Assembly: GCF_026008515.1 (NCBI RefSeq)
Contig: NZ_BQYM01000015.1
Span: 18,033-82,032 of the forward strand
Origin: Hoyosella levis
GTDB lineage: Bacteria; Actinomycetota; Actinomycetes; Mycobacteriales; Mycobacteriaceae
Length of the DNA: 64,000 bases
Direction of reading: 5' to 3'
Numbering within the stretch: position 1 is the stretch's first letter; every line of letters begins with the position of its first letter. Shown in pieces: positions 9,412 through 20,681 of the stretch. A program made the translations under genes and the position numbers. The notes under the pieces were generated by a model that worked only from the letters and a program-made list of their open reading frames with translations, was not told where the DNA came from and made no database searches.

Positions 9412-10647
9412 ATGAGGGTCGATGCCCGCTCCCCCGGCATGAAATGGCGTGTCCTCGCCGCCGGGACGCTCGCGCAGACCACCTCCGCGCTTCTCGTGGG
9501 CATCGGCGCGTTCCTCATCCCCCATCTGCACGCCGCCGATGGCCCCTATGGGCTAGGCCTCGGGCATGCCGGTGCCATCGCTGCCGCGCCCACCGCGGGA
9601 CTCATGCTCACGCTGGTCGCATGGGGCGCGCTCGTGGACCGGCTCGGCGAGCGCGGGATCCTGATCACGGGAATGGTGCTCGGCGCCATCGCCACGGGAG
9701 CCCCGGCGCTCACGGTGGCCCTGCAAGGGGGCACCCTCAGCGCGTCCATGCACCCGACCTCCATCGCGGCCATCCTGTTCATCGCCGGCATCGCCGCAGC
9801 AAGCGCGAACGCGGCCAGCGGACGCCTCGTCGTCGGCTGGTTTCCCGCCGAGCAGCGCGGCCTCGCGATGGGCCTGCGCCAGATGGCGCAACCGCTCGGG
9901 GTCGCCATTGCCGCCGTAGTGGTTCCCGTGACCGCGGATCGGTACGGGGTGGCAGCAGTGCTCGCCATAGCGGCCGTGGCCTGCATGGGGTCGACCGCGG
10001 TGCTGGCCCGCTGGGCGCATGATCCGGCGCGCCCCCGCGCGGGCTCCTCCGAGGCCATCGAGCTGCACCGGTCCCCCTACAGCCAGGGCACAGGACTCAT
10101 GCGGGTGCACGCTGCGGCCGTGCTGCTCGTGGTCCCGCAGTTCACGCTGTGGAGCCTGGCCATGGTGTGGCTGATCAGCGATCAGGGCTTCTCGCCCCTC
10201 GCCGCGGGCGTGTTTGTTGGCATCACGCAGCTCGCGGGCGCCGCGGGCCGCGTAGGCGCCGGGGTGTGGTCGGACCGTGCGGGGTCCCGCACCGGGCCGA
10301 TGCGGATAGTCGCCATCGCGGCAGTAGTAGTGATGCTCATGCTCGCGGTAGCCGACATCGTGGGCGCGACCACGGTGGCGCTCGTCATCCTGGTCGCGGC
10401 GAGCGTCATCACGGTCGCTGACAATGGCCTGGCGTACACGGCCGCGGCCGAGATCGCCGGACCGTTCTGGGGCGGCCGGGTGCTGGGATTGCACAACACG
10501 GCGCAGAATGCCCTGGCCAGTGCCGTGCCACCGGTCGCGGGCCTCGTCGTCGAGCAGTGGGGCTTCCCATGGGTCTTCGCGGGCAGCGCCGTGTTCGCCC
10601 TTCTCGCCGTGCCACTCGTGCCGGGCACCATCACCACGAGGCAGTGA
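9412..10647 (+). CDS. MFS transporter
   Basis: The 411-residue protein has about twelve hydrophobic segments in two halves, typical of the major facilitator superfamily. A loop motif (VDRLGERG) follows helix 2, and a long cytoplasmic loop lies near residue 205. It corresponds in position to Rv2994. The ATG at 9412 has AGGAG five bases upstream; longer in-frame extensions run antisense through the FAH gene and are rejected. The substrate cannot be told from the sequence. It converges with leuB, 28 bp away. Confidence 0.88.
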   Translation: MRVDARSPGMKWRVLAAGTLAQTTSALLVGIGAFLIPHLHAADGPYGLGLGHAGAIAAAPTAGLMLTLVAWGALVDRLGERGILITGMVLGAIATGAPALTVALQGGTLSASMHPTSIAAILFIAGIAAASANAASGRLVVGWFPAEQRGLAMGLRQMAQPLGVAIAAVVVPVTADRYGVAAVLAIAAVACMGSTAVLARWAHDPARPRAGSSEAIELHRSPYSQGTGLMRVHAAAVLLVVPQFTLWSLAMVWLISDQGFSPLAAGVFVGITQLAGAAGRVGAGVWSDRAGSRTGPMRIVAIAAVVVMLMLAVADIVGATTVALVILVAASVITVADNGLAYTAAAEIAGPFWGGRVLGLHNTAQNALASAVPPVAGLVVEQWGFPWVFAGSAVFALLAVPLVPGTITTRQ

Positions 10648-10675
10648 GGCGCCCGGCACCAGCGGCCCAGGAGAG

Positions 10676-11689
10676 CTAGAGAGCGGCCGCGATCCGGTCC
10701 CCGATCTCGCCCGTGGTCGCAGTGGTGGCCGCGTCCCGGCTGGCAAGATCGGCGGCGACCGCTGCCTCGATGCGCGCGGCCGCCTCATTGTCCCCGAGGT
10801 GGGCCATCAGCAACGAGACCGACAGGATCGCTGCGGTCGGGTCTGCCTTCTGCTGCCCGGCGATGTCGGGCGCGCTGCCATGCACCGGCTCGAACATGCT
10901 GGGGTTGGCGCGGCTCGCATCGATGTTGCCGCTCGCCGCGAGCCCGATCCCGCCGGTGACTGCCGCAGCGAGATCGGTGATGATGTCGCCGAACAGATTG
11001 TCGGTGACGATCACGTCGAAGCGCTTGGGGTCGGTCACGAGGTGAATGGTGGTGGCGTCGATGTGCTGGTAGGCCACCTCCACCTCGGGGTACTCGGCCG
11101 CGACGGAATCCACGGTGCGGGACCAGAGCGACCCCGCGTAGGTAAGCACGTTGGTCTTGTGCACGAGGGTGACGTGCTTGCTGCGCTGCATGGCCAGGTC
11201 GAAGCCGTAGCGGACGACACGCTCGATGCCGAAGCGGGTGTTGACACTGACCTCGGTGGCTACCTCATGGGGCGTGCCGACGCGCAGCGCGCCACCGTTG
11301 CCGATGTAGGGGCCCTCGGTCCCCTCGCGCACCACGACGACGTCGATGGGCTTGTTCCCCGCGAGCGGACCCGTGACGCCGTCGAAAAGCTTGGACGGGC
11401 GCAGGTTGACGTGATGGTCGAGCGCGAACCGGAGCTTGAGGAGCAGGCCGCGCTCGAGGATGCCCGGTGTCACGGACGGATCGCCGATCGCGCCGAGGAG
11501 GATGGCATCGTGCTCGCGGATCTCCTCGAGCACCGAGTCCGGCAGGATCTCGCCGGTCGCGTTGTAGCGCCGCGCACCAAGGTCGAACGTGGTCTTGTCG
11601 ATGCCGGGCGAGACCTTGTCGAGGACCTTGAGCGCCTCGGCGATGACTTCCTGTCCGATGCCGTCGCCGGGGATGACCGCGAGCTTCAT
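10676..11689 (-). CDS. leuB: 3-isopropylmalate dehydrogenase
   Basis: The 337-residue protein oxidatively decarboxylates 3-isopropylmalate with NAD in leucine synthesis. It has the GDGIGQEV start, the substrate-binding arginines in [17 protein letters not shown] context, and the catalytic Asp cluster ([13 protein letters not shown]). The length matches actinobacterial LeuB (336). The ATG at 11687-11689 (MKLAVIPG) has GGAAGG upstream; an in-frame TTG seven codons earlier is less likely. It is separate from leuCD but follows serA by about 60 bp on the same strand. Confidence 0.96.
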   Translation of the reverse strand: MKLAVIPGDGIGQEVIAEALKVLDKVSPGIDKTTFDLGARRYNATGEILPDSVLEEIREHDAILLGAIGDPSVTPGILERGLLLKLRFALDHHVNLRPSKLFDGVTGPLAGNKPIDVVVVREGTEGPYIGNGGALRVGTPHEVATEVSVNTRFGIERVVRYGFDLAMQRSKHVTLVHKTNVLTYAGSLWSRTVDSVAAEYPEVEVAYQHIDATTIHLVTDPKRFDVIVTDNLFGDIITDLAAAVTGGIGLAASGNIDASRANPSMFEPVHGSAPDIAGQQKADPTAAILSVSLLMAHLGDNEAAARIEAAVAADLASRDAATTATTGEIGDRIAAAL

Positions 11690-11750
11690 GACTTCCTTCC
11701 CATTGCCCAAGCAGGGCCGGGCCCGCCTGGACCCGGCCCTGTGGATGTGA

Positions 11751-13346
11751 TCAGTCGAGGTTGATGACCTTGATGTTCGAGGCGGAGACGCCCGCGGCGA
11801 TGGAATCCACGGTCTCCTGTGGCACCGCGCGGTCGAGACGGAGCAGGATGGTCGCGCCCGAGCCCTCGGAATCCTGCGACAGCTGCGCGGCGAGGATGCT
11901 CACGCCCGCCTCGCCGAGACGGGTGCCGATCTTGCCGAGCGCGCCAGGCTGGTCCTCGTAGTGCACGAGCAGGTTGATGCCCTCGGCGCGCATCTCGAAG
12001 TTGCGCCCGTTGATGTTGACGATCTTCTCCACGCGCGCCGGGCCGGTCAGGGTTCCGGAGACGTTGATGATCTCTCCGTCGGAGAGCACCATGCGCAGGT
12101 CCACGACACTGCGGTGGTTGGGGCTCTCGGCAGCCTTGGTCACCTCGGCGGTCACGCCGCGCTCCTCAGCGAGGGAGGGGGCATTGACGAAGGTGACCGA
12201 CTCATCGATGACCGCGGAGAACAGGCCGCGGATCGCGGAGAGGCCCAGGATCTCGACATCCTCGCTGGCCAGCTCGCCGCGCACATCGACGGACAGGCTG
12301 GCGGGCAGCTCCGGGGTGAGCACCCCGGCGAGCACGCCGAGCTTGCGGACGATCTCCAGCCAGGGAGCGACCTCGTCGCCGACCGCGCCGCCCGCGACGT
12401 TGACCGCGTCGGGGACGAACTCGCCAGCGAGAGCGAGGCGGACGCTCTTGGCCACATCGGTTCCGGCACGATCCTGTGCCTCGACGGTGGAAGCACCGAG
12501 GTGCGGGGTGACAACGACCTGGGGAAGCTCGAAGAGAGGGCTGTCGGTGCACGGCTCGGAGGCGAACACGTCAATGCCGGCGCCACGTACCTGCCCGCTG
12601 GTGATCGCGTCCGCGAGCGCGGCCTCATCGATCAGGCCACCGCGAGCAGCATTGACGATGATCACGCCCTTCTTGGTGCGCGCGAGCTCGGCCGCACCGA
12701 TGAGACCCTTGGTCTCCGGGGTCTTCGGCAGGTGGATCGACATGATGTCGGCACGCTCGAGCAGCTCCTCGAGGGACACGAGCTCGATGCCGAGCTGTCC
12801 GGCGCGGGCCGCGGAGACATACGGATCGTAGGCAATCATGGTCGTCTCGAAGGCGGCAGCACGCTGGGCGAACAGCTGGCCAATGCGGCCGAGGCCCACG
12901 ACGCCGACGGTCTTGCCGAAGATCTCGGTGCCGTTGAAGCTGCTGCGCTTCCACTCGTGGTCGCGCAGCGTCTTGTCCGCCGCGGGGACCTGCCGGGCGG
13001 CGGCCATCATCAGTGCCACGGCGTGCTCCGCCGCGCTGTGGATGTTCGAGGTGGGGGCGTTGACCACCATGACACCCCGCGCGGTAGCAGCGGGAACGTC
13101 GACGTTGTCGAGGCCGACGCCGGCGCGCGCGACGATCTTGAGCTTCGGCGCCGCCGCGAGGACTTCCTCGTCGACAATGGTGGCGGAACGAACGAGCAGC
13201 GCATCAGCCTCAGGGGCAGCCGCGAGCAGTTCGGCACGGTTGGGCCCATCGACCCAGCGGACCTCCACTCCATCGCCGAGCGCTTCCACTGTCGAGGGTG
13301 CGAGCTTGTCCGCGATTAGAACTACCGGACGGCCTGACTGGGTCAC
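11751..13346 (-). CDS. serA: D-3-phosphoglycerate dehydrogenase with regulatory domains
   Basis: The 531-residue protein catalyses the first step of serine synthesis. The NAD-binding GLGRIG motif, the catalytic His in TPHLGAST, an intervening ASB domain (about 320-450) and a C-terminal ACT domain ([16 protein letters not shown]) are all present, as in M. tuberculosis SerA1 (528 residues). The GTG at 13344-13346 is chosen because GAGGAG lies seven to nine bases upstream; the open frame extends 42 codons further without homology. A TAGGCT -10-like box lies about 45 bp upstream. Serine feedback through ACT/ASB is known for the family. Confidence 0.96.
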   Translation of the reverse strand: MTQSGRPVVLIADKLAPSTVEALGDGVEVRWVDGPNRAELLAAAPEADALLVRSATIVDEEVLAAAPKLKIVARAGVGLDNVDVPAATARGVMVVNAPTSNIHSAAEHAVALMMAAARQVPAADKTLRDHEWKRSSFNGTEIFGKTVGVVGLGRIGQLFAQRAAAFETTMIAYDPYVSAARAGQLGIELVSLEELLERADIMSIHLPKTPETKGLIGAAELARTKKGVIIVNAARGGLIDEAALADAITSGQVRGAGIDVFASEPCTDSPLFELPQVVVTPHLGASTVEAQDRAGTDVAKSVRLALAGEFVPDAVNVAGGAVGDEVAPWLEIVRKLGVLAGVLTPELPASLSVDVRGELASEDVEILGLSAIRGLFSAVIDESVTFVNAPSLAEERGVTAEVTKAAESPNHRSVVDLRMVLSDGEIINVSGTLTGPARVEKIVNINGRNFEMRAEGINLLVHYEDQPGALGKIGTRLGEAGVSILAAQLSQDSEGSGATILLRLDRAVPQETVDSIAAGVSASNIKVINLD

Positions 13347-13495
13347 CTGCGAACTCTCCTCGGGTCTCTTGATGCTGTGATCGCCGATCAGCCTAGTCGG
13401 CTCCCCGGTCACATTCCACATCGTCCCACCTAGTGGAGCCATGCCGGTGGCAAACAGGCTCTTGCGCGCCACGTGGGGTTACCATCATTAATCAC

Positions 13496-13515
13496 GACTG
13501 CATATCAATGCAGTC
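13496..13515. promoter_or_regulatory. Perfect palindrome upstream of secreted protease
   Basis: GACTGCAT and ATGCAGTC are exact inverted copies around ATCA. The site lies 76 bp upstream of the protease start and 150 bp upstream of serA. It looks like an operator; no regulator is identifiable nearby. Confidence 0.45.
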
Positions 13516-13591
13516 ACGTAGTCTCAACGAAAATCCGCCGCGCGCGAGGCATGCCTTCGGCCCGGATCCACACAAGCGAAGGAGTCCCCGG

Positions 13592-14242
13592 TTGAGAAGA
13601 TTCGTCATCGCCCTGGTCGCGCTGGCCGCCACGCTGCTCGTCGGCCTGCCCGCCGCGAGCGCGCAAACCACGAAGGCCACGCTCGGGGGCGGCTCGGGCA
13701 TCGTCGTGGGCGGGGACTACCTCTGCTCGCTCACCACGATCGGTCGCGACGGACAGGGGCGCCTGGTAGGTTTCACCGCCGCGCACTGCGGCGGCCCCGG
13801 CTCCTCGGTGCACGCCGAGGCGCTCCCCTCGGCGGGCCGCGTGGGCACCGTCGTCCGGACCAACCCCCTCCTCGACTACGCCGTCATACAGTTCGATGAA
13901 TCCCGCGTGACGCCCACCCGCACCGTCGGTGGGACCACGATCACCGATGTGGGGGCACCCGCCCCGTTCCCGGAGCTCGTCTGCAAGCAGGGACGCACCA
14001 CCGGCCATACGTGCGGCGTCAACCTGTTCGTGGATTCTGTCTTCGCTGAGCAGTATGGCTTCGTGTGCATCACCGAGGGCGACTCCGGCGGTCCCATCAC
14101 CTCGGGCACCCGCCTGATCGGGCTGGTCAGCGCCTACTTCGTCATCCCCTGCGCGGGGCCGCACGTGAGCATCAACATGGATGCGATCCTCGCCGAGAGC
14201 AACTTCACCGGCGGGGTCGGGGCGGGCTTCCGCCCGATCTAG
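13592..14242 (+). CDS. Secreted trypsin-like (S1) serine protease
   Basis: The 216-residue protein has a clear Sec signal peptide (MRRF, a hydrophobic run, then AASA before Q25) and a chymotrypsin-fold catalytic triad: H65 in FTAAHC, D95 in LLDYAV, and S165 in EGDSGGP. Four cysteines after the signal (45/66 and 131/141-type pairs) could form disulfides. The TTG start at 13592 is preferred because AAGGAG lies seven bases upstream and it places the signal peptide at the N-terminus; in-frame ATG codons upstream lack this. It lies alone between serA and ilvC, where M. tuberculosis has other genes. The substrate is unknown. Confidence 0.88.
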   Translation: MRRFVIALVALAATLLVGLPAASAQTTKATLGGGSGIVVGGDYLCSLTTIGRDGQGRLVGFTAAHCGGPGSSVHAEALPSAGRVGTVVRTNPLLDYAVIQFDESRVTPTRTVGGTTITDVGAPAPFPELVCKQGRTTGHTCGVNLFVDSVFAEQYGFVCITEGDSGGPITSGTRLIGLVSAYFVIPCAGPHVSINMDAILAESNFTGGVGAGFRPI

Positions 14243-14286
14243 CAATGCTCCCCCCCGGCCACTAGCCCGGGACGCGGCGATGCAAC

Positions 14287-14320
14287 AGTGCCCCCGGATC
14301 CCTACGGATCCGGGGGCACT
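14287..14320. terminator. Bidirectional terminator hairpin (protease / ilvC)
   Basis: A perfect 15-bp stem (14287-14301 with 14306-14320) closes a 4-nt loop between two converging genes. There is no U-tract on either side. Confidence 0.75.
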
Positions 14321-14335
14321 CGTCGGTGCAAGGGG

Positions 14336-15364
<1,029 letters not shown>

Positions 15365-15412
15365 TTAGCTATGGGCATGCCCGACAATCGTCGAGCATGA
15401 TGTAAGGCATTT

Positions 15413-15440
15413 CCTGGATGCTGGACTGGCCGCATCCAGG
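15413..15440 (-). other. Hairpin in the ilvN-ilvC gap
   Basis: A 9-bp perfect stem (15413-15421 with 15432-15440) with a 10-nt loop has no U-tract after it. It may be an RNA-processing or partial termination site separating ilvBN from ilvC expression. Confidence 0.4.
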
Positions 15441-15450
15441 GTAGTCAAGG

Positions 15451-15954
15451 CTAGCGGGTCGCGGTGATGGATTTCGGTCCGCGCCCGAGCGCCACGATCC
15501 CGGATTGCACGATCTCGCGGATGCCATAGGGCTCGAGGAGCTTGAGGAGCGCCTCGAGCTTGTCCTGGGTCCCGGTCGCCTCGATGGTGAGGGACTCCGG
15601 CGCGACATCGACGACATTGGCCCGGAAGAGCTGGGCAACCTCGACGACCTGGCCGCGGACAGCGGCATCGGCGCGCACCTTGATCAGGACGAGCTCCCTG
15701 GCGACCGACGCGACAGGATCCTGCTCGACGATCTTCAGGACATTGATGAGCTTGTTGAGCTGCTTGGTGACCTGCTCGAGCGGCTGGTCCTCGACGACGA
15801 CCACGATCGTCATCCGCGAGACTCCCTTGATCTCGGTCGGGCCGACCGCGAGGGACTCGATATTGAAGCCGCGCCGCGAGAACAACGATGCCACGCGCGC
15901 GAGAACGCCAGGCTTGTCCTCGACGAGCACGCTGAGCGTGTGACTGCTTCTCAC
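15451..15954 (-). CDS. ilvN: Acetolactate synthase small (regulatory) subunit
   Basis: The 167-residue protein has an N-terminal ACT domain ([21 protein letters not shown]) and a C-terminal regulatory domain. It activates the catalytic subunit and confers valine feedback inhibition. Its start overlaps the ilvB stop by four bases (ATGA), so the two are translationally coupled. The length matches the family. Confidence 0.97.
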   Translation of the reverse strand: MRSSHTLSVLVEDKPGVLARVASLFSRRGFNIESLAVGPTEIKGVSRMTIVVVVEDQPLEQVTKQLNKLINVLKIVEQDPVASVARELVLIKVRADAAVRGQVVEVAQLFRANVVDVAPESLTIEATGTQDKLEALLKLLEPYGIREIVQSGIVALGRGPKSITATR

Positions 15955-17960
15955 TGATCGGCCCCTTCTTCCTCGTCCGCGCCCTGCTCGTCGTTGCTCG
16001 CGACGGCCTGGTCCTCGGTATGCATCACTTGGTGGATCGCGGCGGGGGAATCCCCGATTCCCTCATCATCGTCGAACAGGGGCCGGATGCCGCGCGCGGC
16101 CATGATCTCGTCGTTGCCCGTACCCGCGGCGACCATGGGCCACACCTGCGCGTCCGCGCCGACGATGAAGTCGATGACGACGGGGCGGTCGTTGATCTCC
16201 TGCGCCTTCTTGATCGCGGGGATCACGTCCTCCTCCTTGTCGACCCGGATGCCGACGCAGCCAAGAGCCTCGGAGAGCTTGACGAAGTCCGGGATGCGCA
16301 GCGAGTGGGTGGACAGGTCGGTGTTGGAGTAGCGCTCCCCGTAGAACAGGGTCTGCCACTGCCGGACCATGCCGAGGTTGCCGTTGTTGATGAGCGCCAC
16401 CTTGATCGGCACGCCCTCGATGGCGCAGGTCGCGAGCTCCTGGTTCGTCATCTGGAAGCAACCATCACCGTCGATGGCCCACACCTCGGTATCGGGCATG
16501 CCCATCTTGGCGCCCATGGCGGCAGGCACCGAGTAGCCCATGGTGCCGAGGCCGCCGGAGTTGAGCCAGGTGCGGGGCTTCTCGTACTTGACGAACTGCG
16601 CGGCCCACATCTGGTGCTGGCCGACGCCCGCGACATAGACGGCCTCCGGCCCGGCGAGCTTGCCGAGCTGCTCGATGACGTACTCGGGCGACAGCGACCC
16701 ATCGCTCTGCGGCCCATAGCTGAGCGGGAAGGTCGTGCGGATCCCATCGAGGTAGCGCCACCACGCGGTGAGGTCCGGCACGCGCCCGCTCTCGCGGTCC
16801 GCGCGGATCACCTCCGTCAGCTCGGTGATGACCTCCTTGCAGTCACCGACGATGGGCACGTCGGCATGCCGGTTCTTGCCGATCTCCGCCGGGTCGATGT
16901 CCGCGTGGATGACCTTGGCGTTCTGGGCGAAGGTGGACAGCTGTCCGGTGACGCGGTCATCGAAGCGGGCGCCGAGGGTGATGAGCAGGTCGCTGCGCTG
17001 CAGCGCCGCGACGGCCGCGACCGTGCCGTGCATGCCAGGCATGCCGAGGTTGAGGTCATGGCTGTCGGGGAACGCGCCGCGAGCCATCAGGGTGGTCACC
17101 ACCGGAATGCCGGTCAGCTCAGCGAGGCCCAGCAGCTCGGCCGAGGCCTCTGCCTTGATCACGCCGCCGCCGACGTAGAGCACGGGGTGATCGGCGGAAG
17201 CGATCAGGCGGGCTGCCTCGCGGACCTGCTTGCCGTGGGGCTTGGTGACGGGGCGATAGCCCGGCAGGTGCATCTCCGGCGGCCAGATGAAGCTCATCTG
17301 CCCCTGCAGGAGGTCCTTCGGGATGTCGACGAGGACTGGTCCTGGCCGGCCGGTCGCCGCGAGGTGGAATGCCTCGGCGATGATGCGCGGGATGTCGTCG
17401 CCCTCGGTGACGAGGAAGTTGTGCTTGGTGATCGGCATGGTGATGCCGGAGATATCAGCTTCCTGGAAGCCATCGGTGCCGATGAGCGGACGCCCGACCT
17501 GCCCGGTGATCGCCACCATGGGCACCGAGTCCATGTACGCGTCAGCGAGCGGGGTGACCAGGTTGGTAGCGCCGGGGCCCGACGTTGCCATGCACACGCC
17601 GACCTTGCCCGTGGCCTGCGCGTACCCGGTGGCGGCGTGGCCCGCGCCCTGCTCGTGGCGGACCAGGACGTGCCGCACCTTGCGGGAGTCGAGCATCGGG
17701 TCGTAGACGGGCAGGATGGCGCCGCCCGGAATGCCGAACACGATATCGGCGTGGAGCTCCTCGAGGCTGCGGACCACTGCTTGCGCGCCCGTCATCTTCT
17801 CGGGGGTACCGGGCCGCGTGCTGGGCAGGCTCGCCGGGGAGGCCCCGGAACCGTGCTCGGCCTGGGCACCACCGCTGTCGCCGCTGTGACCCGCGGTGCT
17901 GCCCGCGGCGAGATGTCCTGGCTGCGGGCCTGGTGTTGGCCGTGCTGTCGGTGCACTCAC
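15951..17960 (-). CDS. ilvB: Acetolactate synthase large subunit
   Basis: The 669-residue thiamine-diphosphate enzyme condenses pyruvate with pyruvate or 2-ketobutyrate. The TPP-activating Glu lies in [14 protein letters not shown] and the ThDP motif runs from [12 protein letters not shown] to NNGNLGM. The first 55 residues are a Pro/Gly/Ala/Ser-rich extension not needed for the fold. The start is GTG at 17958-17960 with AGAGGA upstream. Expression is preceded by a leader peptide and an attenuator. The C-terminus ends in an acidic tail overlapping ilvN. Confidence 0.97.
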   Translation of the reverse strand: MSAPTARPTPGPQPGHLAAGSTAGHSGDSGGAQAEHGSGASPASLPSTRPGTPEKMTGAQAVVRSLEELHADIVFGIPGGAILPVYDPMLDSRKVRHVLVRHEQGAGHAATGYAQATGKVGVCMATSGPGATNLVTPLADAYMDSVPMVAITGQVGRPLIGTDGFQEADISGITMPITKHNFLVTEGDDIPRIIAEAFHLAATGRPGPVLVDIPKDLLQGQMSFIWPPEMHLPGYRPVTKPHGKQVREAARLIASADHPVLYVGGGVIKAEASAELLGLAELTGIPVVTTLMARGAFPDSHDLNLGMPGMHGTVAAVAALQRSDLLITLGARFDDRVTGQLSTFAQNAKVIHADIDPAEIGKNRHADVPIVGDCKEVITELTEVIRADRESGRVPDLTAWWRYLDGIRTTFPLSYGPQSDGSLSPEYVIEQLGKLAGPEAVYVAGVGQHQMWAAQFVKYEKPRTWLNSGGLGTMGYSVPAAMGAKMGMPDTEVWAIDGDGCFQMTNQELATCAIEGVPIKVALINNGNLGMVRQWQTLFYGERYSNTDLSTHSLRIPDFVKLSEALGCVGIRVDKEEDVIPAIKKAQEINDRPVVIDFIVGADAQVWPMVAAGTGNDEIMAARGIRPLFDDDEGIGDSPAAIHQVMHTEDQAVASNDEQGADEEEGADQ

Positions 17961-18059
17961 TGCAAGTTCCTCTGGCTAGTTCTCGGGCTTGTACCAATCA
18001 CGGGGACGTCATCGTGGCCACCGCGCCTGGGCGTTACATGAATCGTAACTGCGGGCATC

Positions 18060-18096
18060 AAAAAACCCCCGCTCGCAGGTCTCTGCGAAACGAGGG
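18060..18096 (-). terminator. Transcription attenuator of ilvBNC
   Basis: On the minus strand an outer stem CCCTCG/CGGGGG (18091-18096 with 18066-18071) and an inner stem CGCAG/CTGCG close a 4-nt loop. Six T residues follow (plus-strand A-run 18060-18065). It lies between the leader peptide and ilvB. An upstream pairing of GCGCGTCG with CGACGCGC, overlapping the end of the leader frame, could act as the pause or alternative structure. Confidence 0.85.
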
Positions 18097-18132
18097 TGCG
18101 CGTCGTCTCTCGTGAGTGATCCGTAATCCCAC

Positions 18133-18180
18133 TCAGGCGGCGACGCGCCCAGCGAGTACGAGTACCTCAGTTCGATTCAT
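18133..18180 (-). CDS. ilvB leader peptide (attenuation)
   Basis: A 15-codon frame reads MNRTEVLVLAGRVAA and then TGA. Four of six consecutive residues from E5 are Val or Leu (V-L-V-L), as expected of a sensor of branched-chain aminoacyl-tRNA supply. No ribosome-binding site precedes it; the promoter places transcription start at the ATG itself. This parallels the leader peptide without a ribosome-binding site described for C. glutamicum ilvBNC. The terminator about 40 nt downstream would be relieved when ribosomes stall at the Val/Leu codons. Confidence 0.82.
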   Translation of the reverse strand: MNRTEVLVLAGRVAA

Positions 18181-18187
18181 GCACCCG

Positions 18188-18217
18188 ACGTTAGTGAAAA
18201 CCTACGCATGGCGTCAA
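18188..18217 (-). promoter_or_regulatory. ilvBNC promoter
   Basis: On the minus strand, TTGACG (18212-18217) and TAACGT (18188-18193) are separated by 18 bp. The -10 box ends seven bases before the leader-peptide ATG, which predicts a leaderless transcript. Confidence 0.75.
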
Positions 18218-18277
18218 ACGAAAACTCCGCGCGTCCCACATCGTAGGACTGTCGCGGCGAGATGGGAGTATGGAGGC

Positions 18278-18739
18278 GTGTCCAATGCAAAGTCACCGGA
18301 ATCGCAAGCACGGATCATCCGCGTCTCACGCCTCGCGCTGCTGGGCGTCCTGTTGTTCGCCTGCTGCGTCGTACTTGTCGCCGCTGCGGCACCACGCCTG
18401 TTTGGCTGGCTGCTAGCGGCACCCATCATTCTCGCGGTCTGGATCCTGCGAGTACAGACCAGGGTATCCGAGACCGGGCTCAGAACACGAACGATGCTGC
18501 GAACACGTATCGTGGCATGGGACGAGATCAAGGGGCTTACCTTCCCCAAGCATCGTTCCGCCCGCGCCGTCCTGCGCTCCGGCGAGCACGTACCACTGCC
18601 CGCCGTGACCCTTGAGGACCTGCCCAGCATCACGCCGCTGAGCAACGGACTCATCCCGGACATCGAGGCATCATTTCGCGCTGAGCAGGAGGAAGCCCGC
18701 TCCGCCGCGACCGCCAGCCCCGAGGACAGCAGCGGATAA
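18278..18739 (+). CDS. Small membrane PH-domain protein, Cfp6 (Rv3004)-like
   Basis: The protein is about 153 residues. Two hydrophobic segments (about residues 15-32 and 35-52) are followed by a compact bacterial PH-like domain ([22 protein letters not shown]) and a hydrophilic tail. It matches the low-molecular-weight protein antigen 6 family found next to ilvB in mycobacteria. The function is unknown. The GTG start at 18278 is uncertain because the GGAGG before it is only one base away; upstream in-frame codons overlap the ilv leader. It is followed 32 bp later by ilvD on the same strand. Confidence 0.72.
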   Translation: MSNAKSPESQARIIRVSRLALLGVLLFACCVVLVAAAAPRLFGWLLAAPIILAVWILRVQTRVSETGLRTRTMLRTRIVAWDEIKGLTFPKHRSARAVLRSGEHVPLPAVTLEDLPSITPLSNGLIPDIEASFRAEQEEARSAATASPEDSSG

Positions 18740-18771
18740 ACCACCCCCGGACTCCAGCCAAGGAACAACCG

Positions 18772-20613
18772 ATGCCCCCCTTGAGATCACGCACCACGAC
18801 CATCGGCCGCAATGCCGCCGGAGCCCGTGCCCTGTGGCGCGCCACCGGCATGACCGATTCCGACTTCGGCAAGCCCATCGTGGCCATCGCGAACTCCTAC
18901 ACCCAGTTCGTCCCCGGCCACGTTCACTTGAAGAACCTCGGCGAGATCGTTGCCGAAGCCGTCCGGGAGGCGGGCGGCGTGGCCCGCGAGTTCCACACCA
19001 TCGCTGTCGATGACGGCATCGCCATGGGACACAGCGGCATGCTCTACTCGCTGCCGAGCCGGGAGATCATCGCGGACTCCGTCGAGTACATGGTCAACGC
19101 CCACACCGCCGACGCGCTCGTGTGCATCTCCAACTGCGACAAGATCACCCCCGGCATGCTCAACGCCGCGATGCGCCTGAACATCCCCACCGTGTTCGTC
19201 TCCGGCGGCCCCATGGAGGCCGGCAAGGCAGTCGTGGTGGAGGGGATCACGCACGCGCCCACCGACCTCGTCACCGCCATCTCCGCGAGCGCCAACAGCG
19301 CCATCGCCGATGAGGGGCTCGACGAGGTCGAGCGCTCCGCCTGCCCCACCTGCGGCTCCTGCTCCGGCATGTTCACGGCCAACTCGATGAATTGCCTCAC
19401 CGAGGCCCTGGGCCTTGCCCTGCCGGGCAATGGCTCCACCCTCGCCACGCACTCCGCGCGCCGCGCGCTGTTCGAGCGGGCGGGCACGGTGATCGTGGAG
19501 GCCGCCACCCGCTACTACCGCGATGGCGACGAGTCCGTGCTGCCGCGCAGCATCGCCACGCCCACCTCGTTCCGCAACGCGATGGCGCTCGATGTGGCGA
19601 TGGGCGGATCGACCAACACCGTCCTCCACATCCTCGCTGCCGCCGAGGAGGGCGAGGTGCCCTTCGCCCTCGAGGACATCGACGCGATCAGCCGGCAGGT
19701 GCCGTGCCTGGCCAAGGTCTCCCCCAACTCCGACTACCACATGGAGGACGTGCACCGGGCGGGCGGCATCCCCGCGATCCTCGGCGAGCTGCGCCGCGGC
19801 GGTCTCATCGACGACACCATCCCCAGCGTGCATGCCCCGAGCCTCGGCGCCTGGCTCGACGATTGGGACATCCGCTCCGGCACCGCCACCGAGCAGGCCC
19901 TGGAGCTGTTCCATGCGGCTCCAGGTGGCGTCCGCACCACCGAGCCCTTCTCCACCTCCAACCGCTGGTCGTCCCTGGACACCGATGCGGCGGGCGGCTG
20001 CATCCGCGATATCGAGCACGCCTACACCAAGGATGGCGGCCTCGCCGTCCTGCGCGGCAACATCGCTCCTCGTGGCGCGGTCATCAAGACGGCAGGCATC
20101 GACGAGTCGCTCTGGCGCTTCCAGGGCCCCGCGCGCGTCGTGGAGAGCCAGGAGGAGGCCGTGTCGATCATCCTGCAGCGCGTCGTGCAGCCCGGCGAGA
20201 TCATTGTCGTCCGGTACGAGGGCCCGGCTGGCGGCCCAGGCATGCAGGAGATGCTGCACCCCACGGCTTTCCTCAAGGGCGCGGGCCTCGGCGCGAAGTG
20301 CGCGCTGATCACCGACGGGCGGTTCTCCGGCGGCACCTCGGGCATCTCGGTCGGCCACATCTCCCCCGAGGCCGCGGCCGGTGGCACGATCGGGCTCATC
20401 GAGGATGGGGACCAGATCCTCATCGATGTCGCCACGCGCGCCCTTGAGCTGCTCATCGATGACGAGGAGCTCGCGGCCCGCCGCGCCAAGATGGAAGCCT
20501 CCGAGCGTCCCTGGCAGCCCAAGGACCGGCAGCGCCCGGTCACGATGGCACTGCGTGCGTACGCCGCGCTGGCCACCTCCGCCGACCGGGGCGCGGTCCG
20601 CGAGGTCAAGTAG
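18772..20613 (+). CDS. ilvD: Dihydroxy-acid dehydratase, E. coli type
   Basis: The 613-residue enzyme makes 2-keto acids from dihydroxy acids in valine and isoleucine synthesis. The Fe-S cysteines are visible at C122 (SNCDK) and C194/C197 within CPTCGSCSG. The sequence resembles the 616-residue E. coli/Corynebacterium enzyme ([22 protein letters not shown] N-terminus) rather than the shorter M. tuberculosis IlvD. AAGGA precedes the ATG. It lies divergent from ilvB with one gene between, as in Corynebacterium. Confidence 0.97.
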   Translation: MPPLRSRTTTIGRNAAGARALWRATGMTDSDFGKPIVAIANSYTQFVPGHVHLKNLGEIVAEAVREAGGVAREFHTIAVDDGIAMGHSGMLYSLPSREIIADSVEYMVNAHTADALVCISNCDKITPGMLNAAMRLNIPTVFVSGGPMEAGKAVVVEGITHAPTDLVTAISASANSAIADEGLDEVERSACPTCGSCSGMFTANSMNCLTEALGLALPGNGSTLATHSARRALFERAGTVIVEAATRYYRDGDESVLPRSIATPTSFRNAMALDVAMGGSTNTVLHILAAAEEGEVPFALEDIDAISRQVPCLAKVSPNSDYHMEDVHRAGGIPAILGELRRGGLIDDTIPSVHAPSLGAWLDDWDIRSGTATEQALELFHAAPGGVRTTEPFSTSNRWSSLDTDAAGGCIRDIEHAYTKDGGLAVLRGNIAPRGAVIKTAGIDESLWRFQGPARVVESQEEAVSIILQRVVQPGEIIVVRYEGPAGGPGMQEMLHPTAFLKGAGLGAKCALITDGRFSGGTSGISVGHISPEAAAGGTIGLIEDGDQILIDVATRALELLIDDEELAARRAKMEASERPWQPKDRQRPVTMALRAYAALATSADRGAVREVK

Positions 20614-20628
20614 CTGCACTCGGCGAGA

Positions 20629-20672
20629 ACGGAGGCGGGGCGGGGAGCACTAGCTCCCCGCCCCGCCTCCGT
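20629..20672. terminator. Bidirectional terminator (ilvD / doxX)
   Basis: A perfect 20-bp, very GC-rich stem (20629-20648 with 20653-20672) has the 4-nt loop ACTA, between two converging genes. Confidence 0.85.
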
Positions 20673-20681
20673 CGTAGGTTC

